64,000 nucleotides of DNA from Chitinophaga hostae (GTDB lineage Bacteria > Bacteroidota > Bacteroidia > Chitinophagales > Chitinophagaceae), in contig NZ_JAGTXB010000008.1 of NCBI RefSeq assembly GCF_018224885.1, positions 248,001 to 312,000 of the forward strand. The letters run 5' to 3'. Below, piece by piece: positions 52,571 through 61,771 of this stretch; the stretch's first letter is position 1, and each line of letters begins with the position of its first letter. A program made the position numbers and the translations under genes. The notes beneath the pieces are model-generated. The model saw nothing but the letters and a program-made list of their open reading frames with translations, had not been told where the DNA came from and ran no database searches.

Positions 52571-52603
52571 GCAACGGCTGCGCCGATCGCCGGTACACAG
52601 CAC

Positions 52604-52634
52604 TTTATTTTCTATCTGAAAACGTTTAACTTTA
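52604..52634 (+). promoter_or_regulatory. Promoter of the Crp/Fnr-type gene
   Basis: A TTTA (-33, 3 of 4) at 52604-52607 and TAACTTTA (-7, 7 of 8) at 52627-52634 with exactly 19 bases between them, the normal spacing. The ATG follows 26 bases later. Confidence 0.5.
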
Positions 52635-52660
52635 AAAACGCAGTATGAAATACCACTTAT

Positions 52661-53239
52661 ATGGCCATGGACGCAAAAGATATTTTAAAAGCACACATAG
52701 ATAAAATAACCGTGCTCCCCAAGGAGCAGTTTGACTATTTCTTCCAGCACTTTGAGAACCGGCATTTCAAAAAAGGGCAGGCCATTATTACAGCCGGCGA
52801 CCAGGTAGATGGCGAATACTTCGTGCTGTCCGGCTGTTTGAAATCTTTCTTTATCAACGACGACCTGAAAATGTTCATCCTGCAGTTTGCCATGCCTACC
52901 TGGTGGACATCCGACTATAACGCATTGTATAATCACGGCAGCGCCACCATCAATGTGGATTGCATTACTGATGCGGAAGTACTTTATCTCAGCAATGGTG
53001 ACAGAGAAAAAATATGCAGCGAACTCCATGCAGTGGAACATTTTTTCCGGTGGCGAACCAACAGGGGATATGTTGCCTCACAGAAAAGGTTGTTGTCTTT
53101 GATGAATAATAATGTGAAACAACGGTATGAGGAATTATTGAAGCTATACCCGGAGCTTTATAATATGGTTCCTAAAAAGCTGATCGCGGCCTATTTGGGT
53201 GTATCAAGAGAAACGCTCAGCCGCCTGTATAACGACTAG
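52661..53239 (+). CDS. Crp/Fnr-family transcriptional regulator
   Basis: 192 residues (ATG 52661; ATG 52667 is also possible). The first about 120 form a cyclic-nucleotide-binding-like beta barrel (FKKGQAIITAGDQVDGEYFVLSG is its typical start), and the last about 60 form a winged helix with KKLIAAYLGVSRETLSRLYND. No four-Cys cluster for an Fe-S centre and no obvious cAMP pocket residues are seen, so the signal is unknown. Its recognition helix (SRETLSRL) resembles that of Crp, which fits the CRP-like palindromes at 49641 and 49679. It likely controls the YceI operon directly upstream. Confidence 0.9.
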   Translation: MAMDAKDILKAHIDKITVLPKEQFDYFFQHFENRHFKKGQAIITAGDQVDGEYFVLSGCLKSFFINDDLKMFILQFAMPTWWTSDYNALYNHGSATINVDCITDAEVLYLSNGDREKICSELHAVEHFFRWRTNRGYVASQKRLLSLMNNNVKQRYEELLKLYPELYNMVPKKLIAAYLGVSRETLSRLYND

Positions 53240-53413
53240 ACAACCGGGATGACTGCCTTTTTTTCGCAAAACGTCAAGAATCCTGACGGATTTCCTTTAC
53301 CACCCTGCCCGTGATCTAACCGTGTATAGAATAATTTCCGATACGGAAATTTATTTTTTATATCTTGGCCGGCTCTAGTTATAGTTATACTATCTTAAAA
53401 TAAGCACGGTTCA

Positions 53414-56017
53414 ATGATTAAAATTCCTCTTACGCTGGTTTGTTCTCTTACAGCGTTTATGTTAGTAAAACCATTTTCAGCGCATTCACAGACTACGCCC
53501 GCTGAATTAAACATCACCCGATTTGCCGGCCCCTCTGTAACTCCCAGCCCTGCCTGTTTGGCGGTAGCGCCAACAGGCGAAGTGTTTGTTGGAGTGGACA
53601 TGATAGGTTCTCTTGGTAAAGATCCGGGGAAAGGCCGGATACTCAAGCTGGTGGACAAGGACAATGATGGTAAAATGGATGCGCATACTGACTTCGCCAC
53701 CGTGGACAATCCGCGTGGTATCATTGTAATGGGCAACCAGGTATTTGTATTACACACTACCTTTTCCAGCGAAACAGGTAAAGCCACGGGGATGGCCCTG
53801 GTGGTTTTTGAAGATAAAGATGGCGATGGCAAAGCAGATGGCCCCCCTAAGCCACTTGTAGAGCATCTCAGCAATACGAAATATATCCAGGAGCGCGGAA
53901 CTGACCATGCCACCAATGGTATCCGCATGGGTATCGATGGCTGGATCTATATCGCCGTAGGCGACTTTGGCTTCCATGACGCCACCGACCGTTCCGGCAA
54001 AAAGCTGACCATGCTGGGTGGAGGGATCGTAAGAGTGCGCCCCGATGGCACCGAACTGGAGATATTCACCCATGGCACACGTAACGTATATGATGTTGCC
54101 ATTGACCCTTATATGAATGTATTTACACGGGAAAACACCAATGATGGCGGAGGATGGAATGTGCGTTTCTCCCATCATATCCAATCCGGTGAATACGGAT
54201 ACCCGGTATTATTCCAGCATTTTACAGATGAAATATTACCTGCACTGGCTGACCTGGGCGGTGGTTCCGGTACCGGCGCCTTATACATGTCAGAACCCAA
54301 CTGGCCTGCGAAATATAACAATGTTCCCATGATGGCCGATTGGGGCAGAAGCATGCTGTACATCCACAGGGTAAAGCCTGATGGTGCTACGTTCACACAA
54401 AAAGAAGAAGATTTTATAGCACTGCCCCAGATTACTGACCTGGATGTGGACGGATCAGGTAGACTTTACCTCTCCGCATGGGATGGCGCCGGTTATTCCG
54501 GTAGCGATACCATCGGTTTTGTTGTTCGGGCGGTACCGAATGACTGGACTTATAAAGCGTTCCCGGACCTGGCCAAAGCATCAGTAGCTGAACTGGTTGA
54601 CCTGCTGAAGTCGCCCAGTGCAGTAGCCCGGTTAAATGCATCCCAGGAGCTGATCCTGCGGGCCGACCAACAGGGAATTACCGCAGCTTTGAAGATAGCA
54701 TCTGATGCACAACAGCCTTTATATGCCCGTGTAGCCGGCCTGTACACATATGCCCAGGCTACCGGCAAAGACGGTATTGCAGCGTTAGTGGAGCTGACAA
54801 AAGACCCTTCAGTGAAGGAACATGCATTGCGCGCCCTGGCAGACCGCAAAGGCATCCTGGCAGATGTTCCTGAGCAACCATTCCTCGACGGTCTGCAAGA
54901 CCCGTCGCCACGCGTTCACGCCGCAGCGATAGTAGGATTGGGACGTTTGGGCCGCATAGAAGCAGCCACCGCGTTGTTACAAACCAAAGTGCCTGCCTCA
55001 TTTGTTGCGCCTGCGAAAGAACTGGAAGGACCACACGCTACGCCTAATGCCGCTATTGTGCTGCCTCACCTCGCCGTGCGGGCACTCGTGGAACTTAACG
55101 CTGTAGACGCCACTGTATCGGCTGTTAACGGTCCAAATGCCACACTCGCATTATGGGCGTTGCGCTATATGCACGACGACAAGGCAGTGAATGGATTAAT
55201 TGCTGCCTACAAACAATCGAAAGACCCCAGGGTGAAAAAACAGATCATGACAACACTGGCACGCCTCTACAAAAAAGAGGACGCCTATGACGCCTCCTGG
55301 TGGTGGGGTACCCGGCCGGATTCGCATGGTCCTTACTACAAAGCAGTATTGTGGTCCGGATCACCGTTGATTGAAAGTTTCCTGAAGAAAGAAGCGCAGA
55401 AAGCCGGACCGGCCCGCATGGACCTGTTCAGGGATCTCGATGCACGTCATAGAATGGAGATCGCCGCATTTGCCCCGCTGAAAAAGGCAGAACCCGTTGC
55501 AGTGAAAGAACCTAAAGTGGACCTCGAGAAAATAAAAAGCAAGAAAGGCCAGGTAGGTAAGGCATCTATTGAAGATGTGCTGTTGGCCGTGAAACAGTTA
55601 AAAGGAGATCCTGCCAAAGGAAAGATACTGTTCAGCAACCAGGGTTGTATTGCCTGCCATAGCCTCAACAGGGGTGAGAAAATGAAAGGACCTTTCATGG
55701 GACAGATCGGCTCTATCATGAACCGTGAACGGATTGCAGAATCTATCCTAAAACCCAATGCGTCTATTTCCCAGGGATTTGCCACAGTGACCGTCACCGC
55801 GAAGGGTAATAAAACCTATGTTGGTTTTGTAACAGAAGAAACAGCCACCAAGGTGGTTATGAGGGATATTTCCGGACAGGTATACACAGTGAATGCCGCT
55901 GATATCCTGAGCCGCAAGGAAATGAAAACATCGATGATGCCTACAGGTCTTGCGAACTCATTATCATATGAAGAGTTTGCATCACTGGTTAACTTCCTGG
56001 CGCAACAAAAGAAATAA
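53414..56017 (+). CDS. Secreted protein with sorbosone-dehydrogenase-like propeller, HEAT region and cytochrome c domain
   Basis: 867 residues with a signal peptide (about 1-26, ending AHSQ). Residues about 35-370 form a PQQ-dependent sugar-dehydrogenase-like beta propeller (GEVFVGVDMIGSLG, GRILKLVDKDNDGKMD). Residues about 390-670 are helical repeats of HEAT type (ALRALADRKGI, VHAAAIVGLGRLGRIEAA). The last about 140 hold one haem c site, C745-I-A-C748-H749, with a possible Met ligand in MMPTG. It should oxidise or bind a sugar-like substrate in the periplasm and pass electrons through the haem. A strong terminator follows, so it is transcribed alone. Confidence 0.9.
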   Translation: MIKIPLTLVCSLTAFMLVKPFSAHSQTTPAELNITRFAGPSVTPSPACLAVAPTGEVFVGVDMIGSLGKDPGKGRILKLVDKDNDGKMDAHTDFATVDNPRGIIVMGNQVFVLHTTFSSETGKATGMALVVFEDKDGDGKADGPPKPLVEHLSNTKYIQERGTDHATNGIRMGIDGWIYIAVGDFGFHDATDRSGKKLTMLGGGIVRVRPDGTELEIFTHGTRNVYDVAIDPYMNVFTRENTNDGGGWNVRFSHHIQSGEYGYPVLFQHFTDEILPALADLGGGSGTGALYMSEPNWPAKYNNVPMMADWGRSMLYIHRVKPDGATFTQKEEDFIALPQITDLDVDGSGRLYLSAWDGAGYSGSDTIGFVVRAVPNDWTYKAFPDLAKASVAELVDLLKSPSAVARLNASQELILRADQQGITAALKIASDAQQPLYARVAGLYTYAQATGKDGIAALVELTKDPSVKEHALRALADRKGILADVPEQPFLDGLQDPSPRVHAAAIVGLGRLGRIEAATALLQTKVPASFVAPAKELEGPHATPNAAIVLPHLAVRALVELNAVDATVSAVNGPNATLALWALRYMHDDKAVNGLIAAYKQSKDPRVKKQIMTTLARLYKKEDAYDASWWWGTRPDSHGPYYKAVLWSGSPLIESFLKKEAQKAGPARMDLFRDLDARHRMEIAAFAPLKKAEPVAVKEPKVDLEKIKSKKGQVGKASIEDVLLAVKQLKGDPAKGKILFSNQGCIACHSLNRGEKMKGPFMGQIGSIMNRERIAESILKPNASISQGFATVTVTAKGNKTYVGFVTEETATKVVMRDISGQVYTVNAADILSRKEMKTSMMPTGLANSLSYEEFASLVNFLAQQKK

Positions 56018-56047
56018 AGCCTTTTATACCGGCATAGCCGTAACTGC

Positions 56048-56094
56048 AAAAGCGGCCCGCATGGAATTAAACTCCATGCGGGCCGCTTTTTTTG
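56048..56094 (+). terminator. Strong terminator
   Basis: A perfect 18-bp stem (56048-56065 with 56073-56090), 7-base loop, with a T-run at 56087-56093. It ends the propeller/cytochrome gene. Confidence 0.92.
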
Positions 56095-56185
56095 AGGGCA
56101 TTGATATCTGCCATAAAATAATTTTAATTTTATGGGTGATAAAACGCTGTTCCCGGTATATACAGGTGACTAAATCTACAATAGC

Positions 56186-56740
56186 ATGCAAACAATATCA
56201 GACAATGCCCTGCTGGATAAACTGAGAAGCGAGGATAACGCTTCTTTTGCGGTATTGTATCAATACTATTTTCCTCCAATAGCCACCTATATTACCAATA
56301 ATTACGGGAGAAATGAAGATGCCGAAGATATCTTCCAGGAAGCAATTATCGTATTATTGCACAAAGTAAGACAACCCGATTTCCAGCTTACCGCCGCCCT
56401 GAAAACCTATCTCTTTTCCATTTGCAGGCACCTCTGGCTGAAACGCCTGCGGGATAATAAATTATTGCCGGTAGCAGACGTAGAAATATACCAGGGTGAA
56501 CATGACACCTTTCTCCCGGAACTGCACCGGGAAAAAAGCAAAGATGAAAAAGTACAATCCTGGATAATGAGGATCACCCGGCATTGCCAGCGTATTTTAA
56601 AAGCTATCTTCTTTTACCGGGAACCAATGGATATACTGATGAAGAAAATGAACTGGAAAAATAAGCATACGGCGGCCAACCAACAATATAAGTGTATTCA
56701 ACAGGTAAAGAAAATAAGGCAAACCGAAGAAAGCATATAG
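56186..56740 (+). CDS. ECF-type RNA polymerase sigma factor
   Basis: 184 residues. Region 2 is clear: FAVLYQYYFPPIATYI and NEDAEDIFQEAIIVLLHKV (core binding and -10 melting), then FQLTAALKTYLFSICRHLWLKRLR. The region 4 part (about 130-180) is poorly conserved: the usual DEIA helix is replaced by DILMKKMNWKNKHTAANQQYKC, which still looks like a helix-turn-helix. No anti-sigma factor with a FecR-like domain follows; instead two very small protein genes do. That makes its control unusual for Bacteroidota ECF genes. Confidence 0.88.
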   Translation: MQTISDNALLDKLRSEDNASFAVLYQYYFPPIATYITNNYGRNEDAEDIFQEAIIVLLHKVRQPDFQLTAALKTYLFSICRHLWLKRLRDNKLLPVADVEIYQGEHDTFLPELHREKSKDEKVQSWIMRITRHCQRILKAIFFYREPMDILMKKMNWKNKHTAANQQYKCIQQVKKIRQTEESI

Positions 56741-56801
56741 TTGTTTGGGTGATAATTTTTACCGGCTGGTATTAATAAACAAATCACCCTTAAAACAATT
56801 C

Positions 56802-56885
56802 ATGATGTCAGCAACAACAAAAATCGTTCTTTGCATTTTCTCCCTGGTATTAACAGGTATCTGTCTTTATCATTTCTTCGGTTAA
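56802..56885 (+). CDS. 27-residue membrane peptide
   Basis: ATG 56802 to TAA 56883-56885 encodes MMSATTKIVLCIFSLVLTGI plus CLYHFFG, a short basic head and one membrane helix of about 20 residues. It lies 61 bases after the sigma factor gene and 16 before the 61-residue gene, all on one strand and closed by one terminator. The size is too small for homology by eye, so coding is supported by position and the clean hydrophobic pattern only. Confidence 0.5.
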   Translation: MMSATTKIVLCIFSLVLTGICLYHFFG

Positions 56886-56901
56886 CCCAAAAACAGTAAA
56901 A

Positions 56902-57087
56902 ATGAAAACATCTGTCAATATCTGGGGAATCAAAGAATTCGAAGGAGATGGTGAACACTGTCCCATTATTCCGGCTAATCTCCCCTGGTATAAGAAAGTA
57001 TTCTTAACATTTTTCCGTTTCGGGGTATGCCCGCTTTGTGTTACCATGAGCGTAGGCTATAGCATCCGCCGGTTTTTCAGGAGATGA
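56902..57087 (+). CDS. 61-residue basic protein with a CPLC motif
   Basis: Starts MKTSVNIWGIKEFEGDGEHC, then a membrane-like segment (KVFLTFFRFGVCPLCVTMSVGY) and a basic end SIRRFFRR. Cys at HCP and C-P-L-C could bind a metal or form a disulfide. A terminator follows within 30 bases, so it ends the sigma factor operon. I do not recognise the family. As a small partner of an ECF sigma factor it might act as an anti-sigma or sensor element, but that is only inferred from place. Confidence 0.7.
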   Translation: MKTSVNIWGIKEFEGDGEHCPIIPANLPWYKKVFLTFFRFGVCPLCVTMSVGYSIRRFFRR

Positions 57088-57116
57088 AAACACGCTAAAA
57101 GCATTTCGTCATCAAC

Positions 57117-57152
57117 AATCCCGTAAATATGGCTATTTACGGGATTATATTT
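57117..57152 (+). terminator. Terminator of the sigma factor operon
   Basis: A perfect 13-bp stem (57117-57129 with 57134-57146), 4-base loop, followed by ATATTTTATTT. Confidence 0.8.
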
Positions 57153-57176
57153 TATTTCGTATTAACCTCAACCGGT

Positions 57177-57659
57177 TCAGGGCTGAATATGATAGTATCC
57201 GCACATTGCCTGGTAATCACTAAAATCTGCACCCGACGCCCTTCTTCCTGCAATACCCCCGGGAATAATAACATAACGGAGCTTAATAACATCCAGCGGG
57301 TAATTGCTCACAACATTAAGACCGCCAACATAGAACTGGGGATACATCTTTATATCACCGGCATTGGAAGCATATGGTAGGAGTAAAACAGTAGAGCCAA
57401 AATCAGCATATACCAACGTAACACCTTTATCAAGCAGCTCTCTTGTCAAGGCTGGTATGGGCCATTGGGCCACCAGTCCTTTGAAAGACTTCCAGGGGGA
57501 GTAGATCACATTCGCTGTGCCGGTGTTGCCCTGGTTCCCGGTAGCGCCTTTATCTCCCTTCGGTCCCTGTGCGCCCTGAGGGCCTTCCGGGCCGGTTTTT
57601 GAACAGGCAAAGCATGATATCATCAGCAAGCCTGCTAATAGCAGCAATGTTGTTTTCAT
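57177..57659 (-). CDS. Lipoprotein with a short collagen-like segment
   Basis: 160 residues from ATG 57659. The signal peptide MKTTLLLLAGLLMISCFAC ends in a lipobox Cys, followed by eight Gly-x-y triplets (GPEGPQGAQGPKGDKGATGN and on) and a globular C-terminal domain (about 55-160) with hydrophobic strands. The collagen-like part acts as a stalk that lifts the domain away from the membrane. In Bacteroidota such proteins are common and of unknown role. It stands alone, facing the sigma factor operon. Confidence 0.82.
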   Translation of the reverse strand: MKTTLLLLAGLLMISCFACSKTGPEGPQGAQGPKGDKGATGNQGNTGTANVIYSPWKSFKGLVAQWPIPALTRELLDKGVTLVYADFGSTVLLLPYASNAGDIKMYPQFYVGGLNVVSNYPLDVIKLRYVIIPGGIAGRRASGADFSDYQAMCGYYHIQP

Positions 57660-57880
57660 GATTATCGGTTTGAAGGTTTGAAGCACGTTGGGGAATGCTT
57701 CGTTACTTCAAAGAACCGTTTTTTCAAAAAAGTGAAGAAAGGCTATTTAGCCATTGGTGGGAATGATTGAGCGGTTGGGTACCTATCCCACCCCATCTGA
57801 TCTTCATTACTTAACGGGTCGTATTTTGCCCGTGCTGTAAACAACAATGTTACTCCAGGAATATTCATCATCATTACCGC

Positions 57881-58525
57881 TTATGCCGGTTGATAAGTAT
57901 GCACAATAATCCCTCCGGGAAAAGTTTTCACATCAGCCAGTTTCAGGTCAAGTGGTTTCGAAAGACCGCTAAATATCGGTAGTCCGGCTCCCAATGCTAT
58001 GGGGTGTATGGCTAAATGGAATTCGTCGATGAGACGCGTCTCGATCAGGCTCCGCATAAATCTTGCACCTCCATGCGCTAAGATCGGCGCCCCTGGCTCT
58101 GCTTTGAGTTCCCTGATCCCTTCAGCAAGATCACCGGTGAAAACCCGGGCCCCGGTCCAGGAGGCTGCAGCCGGCGACTGCTCTGCGTTGGGCTGGATTC
58201 CATTGGCGGCATCATATCGCCTGGTATTTTCTACGGCCGCAGTGGTTTGTGCCGGATCAAAACCTGCAAATCCTTTTTTCGTAAAAACCGCCTTGGGTAT
58301 CTCGTTCATTGGCGCGGCAATGGGTGCGGTCGAAGTTGGCCAGTAAGACGCCATATCATGAAAGGTTTTACTGCCCATAATATGCAATCCCGCAGTCCGG
58401 CAAAGCCCAACCAACCAGGCCGCTGAGTTTTCATCTGAGGTCTTGAAGATCCAGTCGAGCTCGCCGTTGGCGCCGCCTACAAACCCATCAGCGGACATTG
58501 ACATCTTCATCATTAGTTTTCTCAT
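57881..58525 (-). CDS. Dihydrofolate reductase-family protein (RibD C-terminal domain-like)
   Basis: 214 residues from ATG 58525 (an upstream in-frame extension to 58591 starts without support). The DHFR/RibD fold is visible: KMSMSADGFVGGANGELDWIF at the start, LHIMGSKTFHDM for the Gly-x-x-T nucleotide contact, ILAHGGARFMRSLIETRLIDEFHLAIHPIALGAGLPIF in the second half. Members reduce or bind pterin- or deaza-type substrates with NADPH. It sits alone between the collagen-like lipoprotein and the ABC/M1 gene; function otherwise open. Confidence 0.88.
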   Translation of the reverse strand: MRKLMMKMSMSADGFVGGANGELDWIFKTSDENSAAWLVGLCRTAGLHIMGSKTFHDMASYWPTSTAPIAAPMNEIPKAVFTKKGFAGFDPAQTTAAVENTRRYDAANGIQPNAEQSPAAASWTGARVFTGDLAEGIRELKAEPGAPILAHGGARFMRSLIETRLIDEFHLAIHPIALGAGLPIFSGLSKPLDLKLADVKTFPGGIIVHTYQPA

Positions 58526-58612
58526 GATTAGAATTTTTGTTTCCCAAATGTAAGCCGCCCTCACGGAACTCACATAGGGCAAAAGCGACAATCAAAGGGG
58601 GCCGTTGCGTCA

Positions 58613-61600
58613 TCAAATTTCCATAAACATTTTCTTAATTTCATGATGATACTTCTCCTCACTTACCTTCAATAGCTCCGTAATCAGATCAATGGAAACA
58701 GGCCTGGGCCGTGGATACTTATTCTTCAGAAGAAAATTTCTTAATGCTTCATTCACTTTGTTTTCACCAATCAGCTCGCTGAGCTTCACCATTACTAAAG
58801 CTCCCTTTGAATAGGAAATATGCGTGTCATTCTCCTGCACTTTATATAATGGCCGGTTTTCTGAAAGCCCCTTCTCCATATCATAGATCTGCTGATGTAC
58901 CTGCACCCGCTCCAGCATTTTCTGCCGGCCATGCATTTTTTTATACAGCATCATCTCTGTATACATAGCCAGCGTTTCCGTAAGCATGGCCGCTCCTTCC
59001 CTATCGTCGGGTGCTATCTGATTATTGCCCCACCACAAATGAGACAGTTCGTGTCCCGCCAATTCATTAATGACGTCTTGTTGCCGGTCTGCTTTAATAT
59101 TTGCATGGAAAAGCATGTTCTCCGTCATAAAAATATTTGCCGGATAAGCCGTAGCTGCAAAACCACTGGTGAACGAGGATACCTCCGAGAAGGCAAGTGA
59201 ACGAAACGGGTATGCACCAAAATTTTCCTGGCAATAATCCAGTGTATTTTTTGCGCAGGAAATCAGGTGTGCCACATTTTCATCATGTTTGGGATGATAA
59301 TATACGCTGATTTCAATTCCTTTGTACATGATACGGCGCATGCTGTACACGGCGGAAGCAACTGCAAAACGAAAAGGCACCGGTTCATTTGTTTTATAAT
59401 GAAAATAGCTCCTGTTACCCAGCTGCCATTGCGCTATCAGCTCTCCTGTACCAATAGCTGTTTGCCCCGAGTCTGTTGAAATAAGCATGTCTGAATAAAT
59501 GAAATCCAGGGTAGAAGATTTGGGCGCAGTCAGGGTGGTTACCTTTGTGGCTTCTCCCAATCCCCATTTCTTCCGCTGCAAACTGTCCGTTATCTCCTTT
59601 TGCGGCTGATAACCTATTTGAGGATAATAACGGCTGATGCGCATAAAAGACCCATTCTCTATAATAGCATTGAAGGGTTGATGGCCATTGACCGGCGCCC
59701 AGCTGTATGATATCTCAAAGTGAATAGCGGCGCTGTCATTGGGTTGCAGGCCGTGGTTCAACAGGAGTGCTGTAACCGCCTGGTTAATTTGTATCTCCTC
59801 TCCCTTTGATACGTAGGCCGCATGCAGCATGTGGAGGCGCTCATCAAAATTGATCAATATGTTATGGATGACTGCTGTTGTAAGGTTCTTAATAATATAA
59901 CTTCCCGCTATCGTATAGGCCCGTTTGCCGGGATACAAACTGATACGGGAGGTTACGGCTGTAACAACAGGCTGTGGGATATCCTGGTATTTACGGTACA
60001 ACTTTTCGTAGCGTGCAGCTGCTTCCGGTTTTAGTTCCCGGTCTTTGCCTGCATATCCATGCATAAAGGCTATGCCTGAGAAAACACCACCGCCGCCCAA
60101 AGCAAGCATACCTATAAGGCTGGCCACTTTCAGACGCCTATTTTTTATAACGCTGTAAATAAGCCATAGCATCCCTACAACAGAGGCGCCAAATATCAAC
60201 CTTTCAACAAAAGAAGGCAGATAGGCGCCATAGCCGTTGAAGTCACTGTAAACCCCGTTAAAACCTGAAAGAAAACGGAAAAGGGGGAGGCTGATGATTT
60301 TCTTTGACAGCGGACTAGCGATCGCAAGTGTTGTTAGTATGCATATGCTTAACGCGATATAATTACGGGGCGCCAGTTGGTTAATGAATAATAGCATTCC
60401 TGTGAGCAATATCAGCGGACCCGTATTAAAAATCACCACGCCTCCATAAGCCTTCCAGTCAATAACGGGATAATGGTAAGCCCACTGGAAACTTAGCCCC
60501 AGCATAATAATCAATACGGTATAACATAACAGCAACAATACACAGCTGAACCAATGCCCCCATTGCCGGAATGAAACATGCGCCGTGGTATTTTCAATCG
60601 CCGAAAATTTCACGTTGCTGCTTTTCCAAAACAGGTCGTGTGCGAAATACACCATTAACAACATACCCATAAAATAGAAGCTCTCAGAAATGGTGACAGC
60701 CATTAACCCGGAACTGGCATACTGCTGTGGCAGCCGGATACCTTTTTCTATAGCGGCATACATCTCCATACCGGTATAAAATAGCAGGATTACCACACTG
60801 GCAATGAACGGAATATTTTTGTAAGTATGACCTATATTTATTTTTACAAACGACCATATCGACTGCCACTTAGTTCTGAGGTTATACCTGGTGGCTATCG
60901 TAAAATCCGGCTCCTGGCGCAGCGGAAACGATTTTTCTGCTGCTGCAGATGATCTGCCGCCCACCTTTCTTTGTGTACCGGAAAGCCCCGTATAACCCAG
61001 CCATAAGCATACAAACGAAACTGCCGTTATGATCAGCCTGTTCACTAAAAAGTATCCCGATGGCAACAACAACACAGTATTGCGTTGGCTAACAGAAAGC
61101 CCCCTGCTATCATAGAAATAAGCCGACAATCCAAACGGATCTACCATCGCAGATACTTGTTGCGTAGCTAAAGATTGCGGAGATGCCTGTGCCATCAAAG
61201 GTGAATTAGAAAATAACAACGTCACCATGTATAGTACGTACAAAAGCATACCACCTAGTGCCATCATCAATTTACTCCTCGTTCGCCACGCAATACACGA
61301 CAGGAAACTGCATACAAACAAACTGTTGATACAGCCAAACAATATGAATGGATACAGGTAATAAAGAAGATGAATGGAAAATCCCGCTCTTATTTGCTGT
61401 CCAATGGCGAACCCGATTGTAACCAGCAGGAAACTAAAAACAGTAAGGATCAACAGCGACAGGAAATGGCCGCTTGCGAATTTACCCTTACCAACCGGTG
61501 TTGAAAAAAGGATAAGATCAAACCGGGTATCCCATTCCATAAAGAGCAATTTCTGCGCAAAAACGGTAGCAATAAGGATAGTAGAAAGACTCAACATTCC

Positions 61601-61768
61601 CAGCATAAATCCAATGGTATAAGCGCCATTGAAGTTAATCCCTTCGCCTGCCGACAGGTTAAACCGGTTGCCGGCGAATATCCCCATACCCAGGAAGCAC
61701 GCCATTCCCAGGTAAGCAGTGAAGCGATTCGTATACCCTCTTATGTCAAAAAGAAAAATTGCTTTCAT
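58613..61768 (-). CDS. ABC transporter permease fused to an M1-family metallopeptidase
   Basis: 1051 residues. Residues 1 to about 560 hold about twelve membrane helices in two sets (ABC-2-type permease), with a hydrophilic link near 280-300. The C-terminal part (about 600-1051) is periplasmic and has the M1 zinc site HELSH (906-910) with a Glu about 20 residues later in LTETLAMYTE, so a catalytic aminopeptidase domain is present. It lies 3 bases after the ATPase gene, the usual partner in this class. Such fusions are widespread in Bacteroidota and their substrate is unknown; a peptide or lipopeptide is likely. Confidence 0.9.
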   Translation of the reverse strand: MKAIFLFDIRGYTNRFTAYLGMACFLGMGIFAGNRFNLSAGEGINFNGAYTIGFMLGMLSLSTILIATVFAQKLLFMEWDTRFDLILFSTPVGKGKFASGHFLSLLILTVFSFLLVTIGFAIGQQIRAGFSIHLLYYLYPFILFGCINSLFVCSFLSCIAWRTRSKLMMALGGMLLYVLYMVTLLFSNSPLMAQASPQSLATQQVSAMVDPFGLSAYFYDSRGLSVSQRNTVLLLPSGYFLVNRLIITAVSFVCLWLGYTGLSGTQRKVGGRSSAAAEKSFPLRQEPDFTIATRYNLRTKWQSIWSFVKINIGHTYKNIPFIASVVILLFYTGMEMYAAIEKGIRLPQQYASSGLMAVTISESFYFMGMLLMVYFAHDLFWKSSNVKFSAIENTTAHVSFRQWGHWFSCVLLLLCYTVLIIMLGLSFQWAYHYPVIDWKAYGGVVIFNTGPLILLTGMLLFINQLAPRNYIALSICILTTLAIASPLSKKIISLPLFRFLSGFNGVYSDFNGYGAYLPSFVERLIFGASVVGMLWLIYSVIKNRRLKVASLIGMLALGGGGVFSGIAFMHGYAGKDRELKPEAAARYEKLYRKYQDIPQPVVTAVTSRISLYPGKRAYTIAGSYIIKNLTTAVIHNILINFDERLHMLHAAYVSKGEEIQINQAVTALLLNHGLQPNDSAAIHFEISYSWAPVNGHQPFNAIIENGSFMRISRYYPQIGYQPQKEITDSLQRKKWGLGEATKVTTLTAPKSSTLDFIYSDMLISTDSGQTAIGTGELIAQWQLGNRSYFHYKTNEPVPFRFAVASAVYSMRRIMYKGIEISVYYHPKHDENVAHLISCAKNTLDYCQENFGAYPFRSLAFSEVSSFTSGFAATAYPANIFMTENMLFHANIKADRQQDVINELAGHELSHLWWGNNQIAPDDREGAAMLTETLAMYTEMMLYKKMHGRQKMLERVQVHQQIYDMEKGLSENRPLYKVQENDTHISYSKGALVMVKLSELIGENKVNEALRNFLLKNKYPRPRPVSIDLITELLKVSEEKYHHEIKKMFMEI

Positions 61769-61771
61769 GGG

